From: Pseudoduganella flava
GTDB taxonomy: Bacteria; Pseudomonadota; Gammaproteobacteria; Burkholderiales; Burkholderiaceae_D
NCBI RefSeq assembly: GCF_007830495.1
Contig: NZ_VLKW01000001.1
Span: 1-64,000, forward strand
DNA: 64,000 nucleotides
Direction of reading: 5' to 3'
Shown here in pieces: positions 19,241 through 26,987 of the stretch. The translations under genes were made by a program, and so were the position numbers. The number at the start of each line of letters is the position of its first letter. The first letter of the stretch is position 1. Below the pieces are notes generated by a model. The model was not told where the DNA came from. It saw only the letters and a program-made list of their open reading frames with translations, and searched no databases.

Positions 19241-19271
19241 TAGTGGCAACAACAACGATGGAGCCACTATG
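19241..19271 (+). promoter_or_regulatory. Inverted repeat enclosing the ribosome site of the 19269 gene
   Basis: TAGTGGC (19241-19247) and GCCACTA (19263-19269) are perfect 7-bp arms. The second arm runs into the A of the start codon, and the GATGGAG ribosome site lies in the loop and right arm. Folding could limit initiation of the first gene of the coupled operon. This is a sequence observation; regulation is inferred. Confidence 0.4.
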
Positions 19272-19634
19272 AACAAAGCATCCCTGAAAGTCTATGGAGA
19301 CGAGGCTGCCGTCGCGGACGTGCGCGACGGCCTGCCCAGCGAGCCGGAGGGCAGCTGGCAGAAGGGCGACGTGCGGCCGGATGGCCGCGTGCGCATCGAT
19401 GCCGGCTTCTACGTGGACCTGGGGCAGGACGAGAACCCGGATGCGCTGCTGCGCCACCTGCGCGCGTGGCTGCATGAATGCGAGGCACGCGGCATCACGT
19501 TCGACGTGCCGCCGCTGGCCGCCGAGCTGCGTATCACTGTCGTGGGCATGGCGCCGCAAGAGTCGCTCGATTTCTCGATTGCCGACCTGACGCTGCTCGT
19601 CAATATGGGTATCACGCTCAGTATCACGGCCTGA
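19269..19634 (+). CDS. Small DUF4279-like protein, first gene of the lipid-type operon
   Basis: The 121-residue soluble protein begins MNKASLKVYGDEAAVADV. It has a WQKGD segment and a C-terminal LDFSIADLTLLVNMGITLSI block. The arrangement of strands and the ending resemble DUF4279 proteins, but the match is weak and no function is known. It has no signal peptide or membrane segment. The ATG at 19269 has a GATGGAG ribosome site; the longer in-frame start at 19230 overlaps the pyrE stop and is less likely. Its TGA overlaps the next ATG (TGATG), so it is coupled to the downstream genes. Confidence 0.65.
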   Translation: MNKASLKVYGDEAAVADVRDGLPSEPEGSWQKGDVRPDGRVRIDAGFYVDLGQDENPDALLRHLRAWLHECEARGITFDVPPLAAELRITVVGMAPQESLDFSIADLTLLVNMGITLSITA

Positions 19635-19855
19635 TGGGGCGCCTGGCGCTGGCAGGGCGCATCCTCCTCACGCTGTTGCTGGCCGTGCTGCTGGTCGGCT
19701 TCGGTGCCTGCGGCCTGGTCGGCATATCGGTCGGCATGCAGCAAAGCGGCGGCGCCATGTTCGTCATGCTCGGCGTGGCGGGCATCCTCATTGCCGTCTT
19801 CATCGCTTCCGTCGTCGTTTCCATCTGGCGCAACCGCCGTGCGCCGGAAGCATGA
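19634..19855 (+). CDS. Small two-helix membrane protein
   Basis: The 73-residue product has two hydrophobic segments: LALAGRILLTLLLAVLLVGF (about 4-23, continuing to residue 33) and MFVMLGVAGILIAVFIASVV (about 42-61), with a basic tail WRNRRAPEA. It should sit in the inner membrane with short ends. No family was recognised. Support comes from its exact coupling on both sides: its ATG overlaps the preceding stop (TGATG), and its stop overlaps the Lgt-like start (ATGA). It may be an accessory subunit of the Lgt-like or radical SAM enzyme, which is inference. Confidence 0.65.
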   Translation: MGRLALAGRILLTLLLAVLLVGFGACGLVGISVGMQQSGGAMFVMLGVAGILIAVFIASVVVSIWRNRRAPEA

Positions 19856-20604
19856 CGGCGCCGCTGCTGACGGCGGACGCCGCCCGCTACACGCATCTGC
19901 TGTTCGAATGGCTGGCGCTGGCCACCGGCGTGCAGCTGTACCGCTGGCAGCGCCGGCGCGCCGGCCAGCCGGCCATGCTGCAGCCGGGCTCCTTTGCCGT
20001 CGTCGTCGGCTGCATCCTCGGCGCGGCGATCGGCAACAAGCTCGTATTCTGGATCGAGATGCCGCACCTGTGGGCCGCAGCGGCGAAGGACTGGCGCCTG
20101 ATCGCCTCGGGCCAGTCGATCGTCGGCGGCCTGCTGGGCGGGCTGATCGGCGTGGAAATCGCGAAGAAGCTCACCGGCATCACGCGCTCGACGGGCGACC
20201 AGTTCATCCTGCCGCTCGTCGCCGGCACCGTCGTCGGGCGGATCGGCTGTTTTCTCGCCGGCCTGCACGACGGTACGTATGGCACCCCGACGGCGCTGCC
20301 GTGGGGTGTCGACTTCGGCGACGGCATCGCGCGTCATCCGACGCAGCTGTACGACATGCTGTTCGTGCTCGTCGTGGGCCTGCTGCTGTGGCGCTCGCGC
20401 GCGGCACTGGCCCGGCACAGCGGGCTGGCGTTCAAGCTTTATCTCTCGTCCTACCTGGCGTGGCGGCTGCTGGTCGACGGCATCAAACCGCTGCCGTTCG
20501 ATTATGGCCTGGGCTTGTCGGGCATCCAGCTCGTCTGCCTGCTGGCGCTGGCGGCATACCTGCCGGCTGTCTACCGTAACGTGAAGGAGGTACAAGCGAC
20601 ATGA
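19852..20604 (+). CDS. Lgt-like diacylglyceryl transferase paralogue
   Basis: The 250-residue multi-spanning membrane protein has the Lgt family core: GRIGCFLAG, LPWGVDFGDGIARHP and PTQLYD. Canonical Lgt moves diacylglycerol from phosphatidylglycerol to the lipobox cysteine of prolipoproteins. In E. coli Lgt the core reads GRIGNFINGE, with Asn146 reported essential (recalled from the literature). Here that Asn is Cys and the following Asn/Glu positions are Ala/Leu, so donor or acceptor may differ. It is coupled by ATGA overlaps to both neighbours, a membrane protein and a lipoprotein, with a radical SAM lipid-type enzyme further on. A standard lgt probably exists elsewhere. Confidence 0.82.
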   Translation: MTAPLLTADAARYTHLLFEWLALATGVQLYRWQRRRAGQPAMLQPGSFAVVVGCILGAAIGNKLVFWIEMPHLWAAAAKDWRLIASGQSIVGGLLGGLIGVEIAKKLTGITRSTGDQFILPLVAGTVVGRIGCFLAGLHDGTYGTPTALPWGVDFGDGIARHPTQLYDMLFVLVVGLLLWRSRAALARHSGLAFKLYLSSYLAWRLLVDGIKPLPFDYGLGLSGIQLVCLLALAAYLPAVYRNVKEVQAT

Positions 20605-21383
20605 ACAGGAACGCTCGGGCGGGCTTCGTGCTCGTCGCCCTCGCCCTGGTCGGTGGGACCGGCTGCATCACGATGTCCGTGATGTCGGAGGTGCGTCAGC
20701 AGCGGGAGGTGCGCCAGATGGAGGAAAGCCGCCAGCAGCGCATTGCGCAACGCGAATCCGCCGTGCAGGCAGGGGACCCGGCGGCAATGGTGGCGCAGGC
20801 CGGCGATCTGTTGTCCGCTGCGAATGCCGAGCAGCGCGACCCTTCCCGCGCCGTCGCGCTGCTGTCTGACGCTGCTGCTCACGGCTATGGGCCGGCGCAG
20901 GCGATCCTTGGCGAACTGCTGGCGACAGGACGGTCCAGCTTCGGCATCGGTACCGTGCTGCCGCCCACCCAGCGGGACCGGGCGCGCGGTATCGAGTTGT
21001 TGAGCCAGGCCGCCACCCGGGCATGCACCTTCCTCACGCCGTTGCCGGACCGGCGTATGCAGCACCACGTGGCGCCGGCCTACCGGCTCAGTGTCGTGCT
21101 GGCGGATCACAACGAACCGGGACCGTGGAAACTATGGCGCGCCCGCAGCATCCTGCACTGTGGACTGCCGAGCCCCGACGCATTGGCCTCTCCCGCCCGC
21201 CCGGATGCGATGGCGCTGGCGTGGCTGCTGCTGACCAAGGATGAGGCGCGCATCGGCACGATGAAGACGAAGATGAATGCCGCCGACATCGCAGCCGGCG
21301 AGCGCGAAGCGGCGGACCTGCGCCGCCTCGTCGCCGAATCCGAACAACGCTATCCGGCACCACCCCGCGAGAAAATCCGATGA
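20601..21383 (+). CDS. Lipoprotein with coiled coil and Sel1-like region
   Basis: The 260-residue product has a signal peptide ending in lipobox GTGC (Cys22). A charged, Gln/Arg/Glu-rich helix follows (EVRQQREVRQMEESRQQRI) that could form a coiled coil. Then come helical segments like Sel1/TPR repeats (PSRAVALLSDAAAHGYGPAQ and RARGIELLSQAATR). It is probably a membrane-anchored periplasmic scaffold. It has no catalytic motif I recognise. Both ends overlap neighbours by ATGA. It could be a partner or a substrate of the Lgt-like enzyme encoded just upstream, which is inference. Confidence 0.75.
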   Translation: MNRNARAGFVLVALALVGGTGCITMSVMSEVRQQREVRQMEESRQQRIAQRESAVQAGDPAAMVAQAGDLLSAANAEQRDPSRAVALLSDAAAHGYGPAQAILGELLATGRSSFGIGTVLPPTQRDRARGIELLSQAATRACTFLTPLPDRRMQHHVAPAYRLSVVLADHNEPGPWKLWRARSILHCGLPSPDALASPARPDAMALAWLLLTKDEARIGTMKTKMNAADIAAGEREAADLRRLVAESEQRYPAPPREKIR

Positions 21384-22837
21384 GCCGCAAATCCCGCCCC
21401 TACCTGTTCTACGACACGACGACTTCCGTCTGCTCGCAATGCCTGCACCCCGTCGAAGCCAAGATCGTGTTCAAGGACGACAAGGTCTATATGGACAAAT
21501 GGTGCGGTGCGCACGGCAGCGAACGCGTGCTGGTCAGCGACGACGTCGCCTATTACCGGCTGTGCCGCGAAGTCTTCGTCAAGCATCCCGAGATGCCGCA
21601 GCTGTTCAACACGAAGATGGAATACGGCTGTCCGTACGACTGCGGCCTGTGCCCGGATCACATGCAGCACTCGTGCCTGTCGGTCGTCGAGATCACCGAC
21701 AACTGCAACCTGAACTGCCCCGTGTGCTATGCGGAGAGCGGCACGCACCGCGAGCGCCACCGCTCGCTGGCGGAGGTGGAACGGATGCTCGACACCGTCG
21801 TCGCCAACGAGGGTGAAGCGGACGTGCTGCAGTTGTCCGGGGGCGAGCCGACCGTGCACCCGCAGTTCTGGGACATCCTCGACGCCGTGAAGGCGCGCCC
21901 GATCCGCCACGCGATGATCAACACGAACGGCATCGTGCTGGCGCAGGACAAGGCATTCGTGCAGCGGCTGGCCGGCTACGCGCCGGGCGTGGAAGTCTAC
22001 CTGCAGTTCGATTCGCTGCGCGCCGAGGTGCACCGCGAACTGCGCGGTGCGGACCTGACGCGGATCCGCATGCAGGCGCTGGAACACCTGAACGAGGCGG
22101 GGCTGTCGACGACCCTTGTCGTCACGTTGAAGAAGGGCGTCAACGACGGCGAGATCGGCGCCATCATCGACTTCGCGCTGCGCCAGCCGTGCGTGCGCGG
22201 CGTGACCTTGCAGCCGATCCAGGATGCGGGCCGCGTGCGCGATTACGATCCGAAGCTGCACCGGCTGACGGTCTCGGAAGTGCGCCGCCGCATCGCCGAG
22301 CAAAGCGCGCTGTTCACGCTGGAGGACATCGTCCCCGTGCCGTGCAACCCGGACACGCTGGCGATGGCCTACGCGATCAAGACGGACGAGCGCACGGTGC
22401 CGCTGACGCGCTACCTCGACCCGCAAACGCTCGTCGAAGGCGGCGGCAACACGATCGTGTTCGAGCGCGACGAAGCGCTGAAGGTCGCCGTGCGCGACCA
22501 GGTCTTCAAGCTGTTCTCGACGAACCACTCGCCCGAATCGCAGGCCAACTGCCTCTCCGAGCTGATGTGCTGCCTGCCGCTCGTCAGCGCACCGGCCGCG
22601 CTGCGCTACGATAACGTGTTCCGCGTGCTGATCGTGCAGTTCATGGACGCGTACTCGCTGGACGTGCGCGCGCTGAAGAAATCGTGCATTCACTTCGCGC
22701 TGCCGGACGGGAAGATGGTGCCGTTCGAAAGCTACAACCTGCTGTACCGCGACGGCACGCGACTCGCTGCGATCCGCGACAGCATCGCCACGCAATTCGC
22801 GCAGCGGCGCCGCTCGATCCCGCTGGTGCCGGCATGA
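21380..22837 (+). CDS. Multi-cluster radical SAM enzyme, Tes/membrane-spanning-lipid-synthase-like
   Basis: The 485-residue protein has the radical SAM motif CNLNCPVC (Cys109, 113, 116) and SGGEPTVHP. Before it are a CxxC-x20-CxxH element (Cys18, Cys21, Cys42) like a zinc or rubredoxin site and a second CxxxCxxC (Cys84, 88, 91) in CPYDCGLCPDH. Later cysteines (PVPCNPD, LMCC, SCIHFALPDGK) suggest further iron-sulfur centres. This layout and the ending PDGKMVPFESYNLLYR match COG1964, the family of archaeal tetraether synthase Tes and bacterial membrane-spanning lipid synthases, which join hydrocarbon chain ends. Substrate here is unknown. It is coupled to the lipoprotein and hydrolase genes by ATGA overlaps. 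Confidence 0.82.
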   Translation: MSRKSRPYLFYDTTTSVCSQCLHPVEAKIVFKDDKVYMDKWCGAHGSERVLVSDDVAYYRLCREVFVKHPEMPQLFNTKMEYGCPYDCGLCPDHMQHSCLSVVEITDNCNLNCPVCYAESGTHRERHRSLAEVERMLDTVVANEGEADVLQLSGGEPTVHPQFWDILDAVKARPIRHAMINTNGIVLAQDKAFVQRLAGYAPGVEVYLQFDSLRAEVHRELRGADLTRIRMQALEHLNEAGLSTTLVVTLKKGVNDGEIGAIIDFALRQPCVRGVTLQPIQDAGRVRDYDPKLHRLTVSEVRRRIAEQSALFTLEDIVPVPCNPDTLAMAYAIKTDERTVPLTRYLDPQTLVEGGGNTIVFERDEALKVAVRDQVFKLFSTNHSPESQANCLSELMCCLPLVSAPAALRYDNVFRVLIVQFMDAYSLDVRALKKSCIHFALPDGKMVPFESYNLLYRDGTRLAAIRDSIATQFAQRRRSIPLVPA

Positions 22838-23715
22838 CGGTCGCGCCGGGGATGCGCTTCGGCGAGGATGCGCTCGCGTCGTTCGACGGCCGCGCGGGAG
22901 CGCCGCGCACCGTGCACGTGTGGGAACCGCCCGCACCGCGTGCCGTGCTGTTGGCGCTGCATGGCGGCATGGCCCACGCGGGCGATTGGGTGGCGGTGGC
23001 ACGGCTCTTCCGCAGCCACGGCATCGCCACCGCCGCGTACGACCTGTGCGGCCACGCCCAGGGCCGGCGCGTGGACATTCCCGGCTTCGACGTGTTCCTC
23101 GAAGAGACGACGCTATTCCACGACTGGGTGCGGCGGCGCTACGCGGGCCTGCCAGTATTCGTCATCGGCCATTCGATGGGAGGCCTGATCGCCACGCGCT
23201 GGGGCCTCGCCGGCGTGGACGGCATTGCCGGCTTCATTCTGTCCTCGCCGTACTACGTCAACGCGATTCCCGTGGCGGCGCCGCTGCGCAAGCTGTCCGC
23301 CGTGCTGGCATGGCTGGTACCGAAGATGAAGGTGCCGCTGGCGTCGCTGACGGACGTGCTGACGCACGATCCGGACATCACCGACCGCCACCACCGCGAC
23401 GAGGCGGACGGCGTGCGCGCCACCGAGGTATCGGTGCGCTTCGGCCACGCGCTGCAGCAGGCGCAGCAGGGCTTGTCGCTGGAGGGTTGGCGTCATCCGC
23501 TGTATGTCGTGCTGGCGGGGCAGGACCGGTTGGCCGATACGCGCGCGAGCCTGGAGCTGCTCCGCGACGTGCCCGCCGAGCTGCTGACCTGCCGCGTCGA
23601 GCCGGGCAACTATCACGAGAATTTCAACGAGGTGAACCGGGAGGCGATCGTGGCCGACATCGTCCGCTGGATCGACGCACGACTGGCGTTGCCGTCGGCG
23701 GCGCCAGTGCGTTAG
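22834..23715 (+). CDS. Alpha/beta hydrolase, monoacylglycerol lipase type
   Basis: The 293-residue hydrolase has the nucleophile elbow GHSMGG, an oxyanion motif LHGGMAHAGDW, the acid in VLAGQDRLAD and the base in NYHENFNE, the pattern of S33-type monoacylglycerol lipases and lysophospholipases. It has no signal peptide, so it should act at the cytosolic face on lipid esters. Its start overlaps the radical SAM stop by 4 bases (ATGA), making it the last gene of the coupled set. It might trim or recycle glycerolipid intermediates of the pathway, which is inference. Confidence 0.85.
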   Translation: MTVAPGMRFGEDALASFDGRAGAPRTVHVWEPPAPRAVLLALHGGMAHAGDWVAVARLFRSHGIATAAYDLCGHAQGRRVDIPGFDVFLEETTLFHDWVRRRYAGLPVFVIGHSMGGLIATRWGLAGVDGIAGFILSSPYYVNAIPVAAPLRKLSAVLAWLVPKMKVPLASLTDVLTHDPDITDRHHRDEADGVRATEVSVRFGHALQQAQQGLSLEGWRHPLYVVLAGQDRLADTRASLELLRDVPAELLTCRVEPGNYHENFNEVNREAIVADIVRWIDARLALPSAAPVR

Positions 23716-23787
23716 GCACCCCACATACCGTTCTCCCGAACGCCCTTAGCATGGGCGCATCGCATACGCCAGGAATGGGAGGACAGC

Positions 23788-24309
23788 ATGGATTCGATCA
23801 ACCGCAACCAGCCGGAACACAACCACGAAGACCTGACGGGCCGCGACGCCGTCAAGCGCATCAAACACATCGTCGACGCCGCGAAGAGCTGCTTCTTCAT
23901 CAGCGGCGGCAACGACGTGCGGCCGATGTCCGTGCTCGACATCGACGACGCCGGCAGCCTGTGGTTCATGAGCTCCGCCGACAGCACGAAGAACGCCGAA
24001 GTCGAGGCCGACCCGAAGGTACGCCTGTATTTCCAGGCGACGGCGCATTCCGGCTTCCTGTACCTGGACGGTATCGCGACACTGTCGCGCGATCGCGCCC
24101 GCATCCACCAGCTGTGGAGCCCGGAACTGAAGACGTGGTTCACCGAGGGCGAGGACGACCCGCGGATCACGCTGATCCGCGTGGTGCCCACCGAGGGCTA
24201 TTACTGGGACAACAAGCACGGCAACTTCGTGTCCGGCTTGAAGATCATGGTCGGCGCGGCCGTCGGCAAGACGCTCGACGATTCGATCGAAGGCCGGGTC
24301 GCGCCGTAG
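23788..24309 (+). CDS. Pyridoxamine 5'-phosphate oxidase-fold stress protein
   Basis: The 173-residue protein resembles general stress protein 26: a PNPOx-like split barrel with RPMSVLDIDDAGSLWFMSS, KVRLYFQ and HSGFLYLDGIA. Such proteins bind flavin or F420-type cofactors, and the substrate is usually unknown. It has a clear ribosome site (GGGAGGA) and lies 72 bases behind the hydrolase gene, so it may be a separate unit. The C-terminus (YYWDNKHGNFVSGLKIM) is the family's tail. Confidence 0.85.
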   Translation: MDSINRNQPEHNHEDLTGRDAVKRIKHIVDAAKSCFFISGGNDVRPMSVLDIDDAGSLWFMSSADSTKNAEVEADPKVRLYFQATAHSGFLYLDGIATLSRDRARIHQLWSPELKTWFTEGEDDPRITLIRVVPTEGYYWDNKHGNFVSGLKIMVGAAVGKTLDDSIEGRVAP

Positions 24310-24340
24310 CATCGGGTGGCGCGTCGCGCCATGGCGGCTG

Positions 24341-25369
24341 TCAGCGGGGGCCGCGCTTGACCCGCGCCACGTAGGTAGGCAGCTTCCAGGCCCCGCCGGC
24401 GGCGACGAGGCGGCACATGCCCGTTGTCGCCGCTTCCGTCAGCACGAAGCGGCGGCCATCCCACGTCCATTCCTCCCTGGCCCAGCAGTCGCCGAGCCCG
24501 CGGCCCTTCTGTTCGGCGGCAAGGGTGCCTGCCGCGAACGATGTGCCTTTCGTCGTGACCAGTACCGGTGCATACGGGGCCGCCTTGTTCGTGACCCAGT
24601 ACGCGCTGCCTTCATTGTAGGCACCCGTCCAGCAGGGCAATGTGGCCAGCAGCTTGTCCTTTGCCAGCCGCAGCACGGTGAGTTGGTCCGGTGCCCACGC
24701 ATTGCAGTCTTCGCCGCCGAGATTGGCGCGCAGCTCGCGCAACAGTGCGGCGCGCTCTTGCGGTGCCAGCGTCAGCTCCGTCTCGCCGGCCGCGGCGGGA
24801 ATGACTTCCGGCAGCGGCAGCGCGGGCCGCACCGCATCCTCGTGCTGCGGGCCCTTGCGCAGCAGCGCGCCGGCCGTGCCCAGGCGGCCCTGGAACTCGT
24901 CGATCTTCAGCAGCACGGCCGCGGCACCTTTGCCGGAGACCGTCCACACGTGCTTCCCGTCCGTCCACTGGGGCACGCCGGTGTGCGCCAATGCGGTGAC
25001 CAGTGCATCGGCTTGCGCGGTGGTGAGCGTGCCCGTCAACGTCTTGCGGTCGATCCGCACGTCGCCGAGCGGACGGCGGTCGATCGACATCGTCACCACG
25101 TCGCCGGCAGGGACGGGCGCTTCCTCGTCGTAGCTGCCGAGGCGCAGTTGCGCCTGCACGGGTTCGCGCGGTCCCGCGCGGCGTTCCAGCAGCACGGAGG
25201 CGGCCGGTCCGCGCGCATCGTCCTGCTGGTAGCCGGCGGCGCGGCAGGTGCGGGTGTTGTCGCAGGCGACTTCCCAGTCGTGATGGGTGAAGTGGATGCC
25301 GGCCGGCTCGCCGGCCAGGGCGGCACCGGCCACGGAAAGCAGGGTTGCAAGGAAGGTCGTCTTCGTCAT
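24341..25369 (-). CDS. DUF1176 domain-containing periplasmic protein
   Basis: The 342-residue product has a signal peptide (MTKTTFLATLLSVAGAALAG) followed by FTHHDWEVACDNTRTCRAAGYQ, the typical DUF1176 opening with its paired cysteines, and later CNAWAPDQLTVLRL, CWTGAYNEGSAYWV and a C-terminal WTWDGRRFVLTEA block. The family is periplasmic and uncharacterised. The ATG at 25369 is used because it begins the signal peptide. It is convergent with the PNPOx-fold gene and separated by about 135 bases from the end of gatB. Confidence 0.88.
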   Translation of the reverse strand: MTKTTFLATLLSVAGAALAGEPAGIHFTHHDWEVACDNTRTCRAAGYQQDDARGPAASVLLERRAGPREPVQAQLRLGSYDEEAPVPAGDVVTMSIDRRPLGDVRIDRKTLTGTLTTAQADALVTALAHTGVPQWTDGKHVWTVSGKGAAAVLLKIDEFQGRLGTAGALLRKGPQHEDAVRPALPLPEVIPAAAGETELTLAPQERAALLRELRANLGGEDCNAWAPDQLTVLRLAKDKLLATLPCWTGAYNEGSAYWVTNKAAPYAPVLVTTKGTSFAAGTLAAEQKGRGLGDCWAREEWTWDGRRFVLTEAATTGMCRLVAAGGAWKLPTYVARVKRGPR

Positions 25370-25458
25370 CGTTTCTCCCGTCGTTGCGCAAAGTGCCACG
25401 ATAGCACCTGGCACGGCCGCGGGCACGGCACGCAGCCGATACTTGCGGATGACAACGA

Positions 25459-25490
25459 CAAAAAAAAGGACGCCGGCGGCGTCCTTTCTT
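25459..25490 (-). terminator. Terminator of the gatCAB operon
   Basis: Arms AAGGACGCC (25466-25474) and GGCGTCCTT (25478-25486) around a 3-base loop. On the minus strand a run of seven T residues follows (complement of 25461-25467). It lies about 15 bases behind gatB. Confidence 0.88.
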
Positions 25491-25504
25491 CAGGCACGGG
25501 CCGA

Positions 25505-26965
25505 TCAGCCGGCCAGCTTCTGCTTCAGCAGTTCCGTCAGCTGCGCCGGATTGGCCTTGCCCTTCGATGCCTTCATCGCTTGGCCGATCAGCGCGTTGAT
25601 CGCCGCTTCCTTGCCGGCGCGGTACTGCTCGACGGACTTGGCGTTGTTGGCGATGACTTCGTCGACGATCGCCACCAGGGCGCCGGCGTCGGATACCTGG
25701 CCCAGGTCCTTGTCCTTGATGATCTGGTCGACGAGCGCCTCGTCATCCGCATTGGCTTCCCACAGCGCCTGGAACACTTCCTTGGCGGCCTTGTTCGAGA
25801 TCGTGCCGTCGGCGATCCGCTTCAACATCAGCGCCAGCTGCGCCGGCTTGACGGGGGCGTCGGCGATGTCGACGTCGTTGCGGTTCAGCGTGGACGAAAC
25901 GTCGCCCATCAGCCAGTTCGCCGCCGCCTTGGCGTTTTCCTGGCCGGCTTTCGCCACCACGGCTTCGAAGTAGGTCGCCATCGCCTTCGACGCGGTCAGC
26001 ACCAGCGAGTCGTACTCGGGCAACTTGTACTGATTGACGAAGCGCTCGCGCATCACGGCCGGCAGTTCCGGCATCGCGGCCTTCACGCGCTCGATCCAGT
26101 CCGGCGAGATCGCCAGCGGCGGCAGGTCCGGGTCCGGGAAGTAGCGATAATCCTGCGCGTCTTCCTTGCTGCGCATCTCGCGCGTTTCCTTCTTGTCCGG
26201 ATCGTACAGGCGCGTCGCCTGCACGACCTTGCCGCCGTCCTCGATCAGTTCGATCTGGCGGCGCACTTCGACGTTGACGGCTTCCTCGATGAAGCGGAAC
26301 GAGTTCAGGTTCTTGATCTCGCAACGCGTGCCGAATTCCTTCTGGCCCTTCGGCCGCACGGACACGTTGACGTCGCAGCGGAACGAGCCTTCCTGCATAT
26401 TGCCGTCGCAGACGCCCAGCCACACGACGAGGCCATGCAGCGCCTTCGCATATGCCACGGCTTCCTGCGCCGAGCGGATCTCCGGTTCCGACACGATCTC
26501 GAGCAGCGGCGTGCCGGCGCGATTCAGGTCGATGCCGGACATGCCGTGGTAATCCTCGTGCAGCGATTTACCGGCATCCTCTTCCAGGTGAGCGCGCGTC
26601 AGGTTGACGGTCTTCGTGACGAACTTGCCGTCCTTCTCGTAGCCGAACGTCAGCGAGCCGCCCTGCACGACCGGGTCGTCCATCTGGCTGATCTGGTAGC
26701 CCTTCGGCAGGTCAGGATAGAAGTAGTTCTTGCGCGCGAAGATGGATTGCGGCGCGATCTTCGCGCCCACCGCGAGGCCGAAGCGGATCGCCCGGTCCAC
26801 GGCCTGCTTGTTCATCACGGGCAGCACGCCCGGCAGGGCCAGGTCGATCGCGCTGGCCTGCGTGTTCGGTTCCGCGCCGAACGCCGTCGGCGAGCCGCTG
26901 AAGATTTTCGAATCGGTCGTGAGCTGCACGTGGTTTTCGAGACCGATGACGACTTCCCATTCCAT
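25505..26965 (-). CDS. gatB: Asp/Glu-tRNA amidotransferase subunit B
   Basis: The 486-residue subunit activates the mischarged glutamyl or aspartyl group and uses ammonia from GatA to make Gln- or Asn-t[34 protein letters not shown] and [16 protein letters not shown] are family blocks, and a C-terminal YqeY-like tRNA-binding domain (about 330-486) is present. It is the last gene of gatC-gatA-gatB, 22 bases from gatA, and is followed by a terminator. Confidence 0.96.
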   Translation of the reverse strand: MEWEVVIGLENHVQLTTDSKIFSGSPTAFGAEPNTQASAIDLALPGVLPVMNKQAVDRAIRFGLAVGAKIAPQSIFARKNYFYPDLPKGYQISQMDDPVVQGGSLTFGYEKDGKFVTKTVNLTRAHLEEDAGKSLHEDYHGMSGIDLNRAGTPLLEIVSEPEIRSAQEAVAYAKALHGLVVWLGVCDGNMQEGSFRCDVNVSVRPKGQKEFGTRCEIKNLNSFRFIEEAVNVEVRRQIELIEDGGKVVQATRLYDPDKKETREMRSKEDAQDYRYFPDPDLPPLAISPDWIERVKAAMPELPAVMRERFVNQYKLPEYDSLVLTASKAMATYFEAVVAKAGQENAKAAANWLMGDVSSTLNRNDVDIADAPVKPAQLALMLKRIADGTISNKAAKEVFQALWEANADDEALVDQIIKDKDLGQVSDAGALVAIVDEVIANNAKSVEQYRAGKEAAINALIGQAMKASKGKANPAQLTELLKQKLAG

Positions 26966-26987
26966 AGTTGTTCTTCCTTGTGATCTC

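Noticed and set aside
19230..19268. Longer N-terminus of the DUF4279-like protein (MCLNSGNNNDGAT)
   Set aside because: It has no ribosome site of its own, starts at the base after the pyrE stop, and is low-complexity; the ATG at 19269 has GATGGAG.
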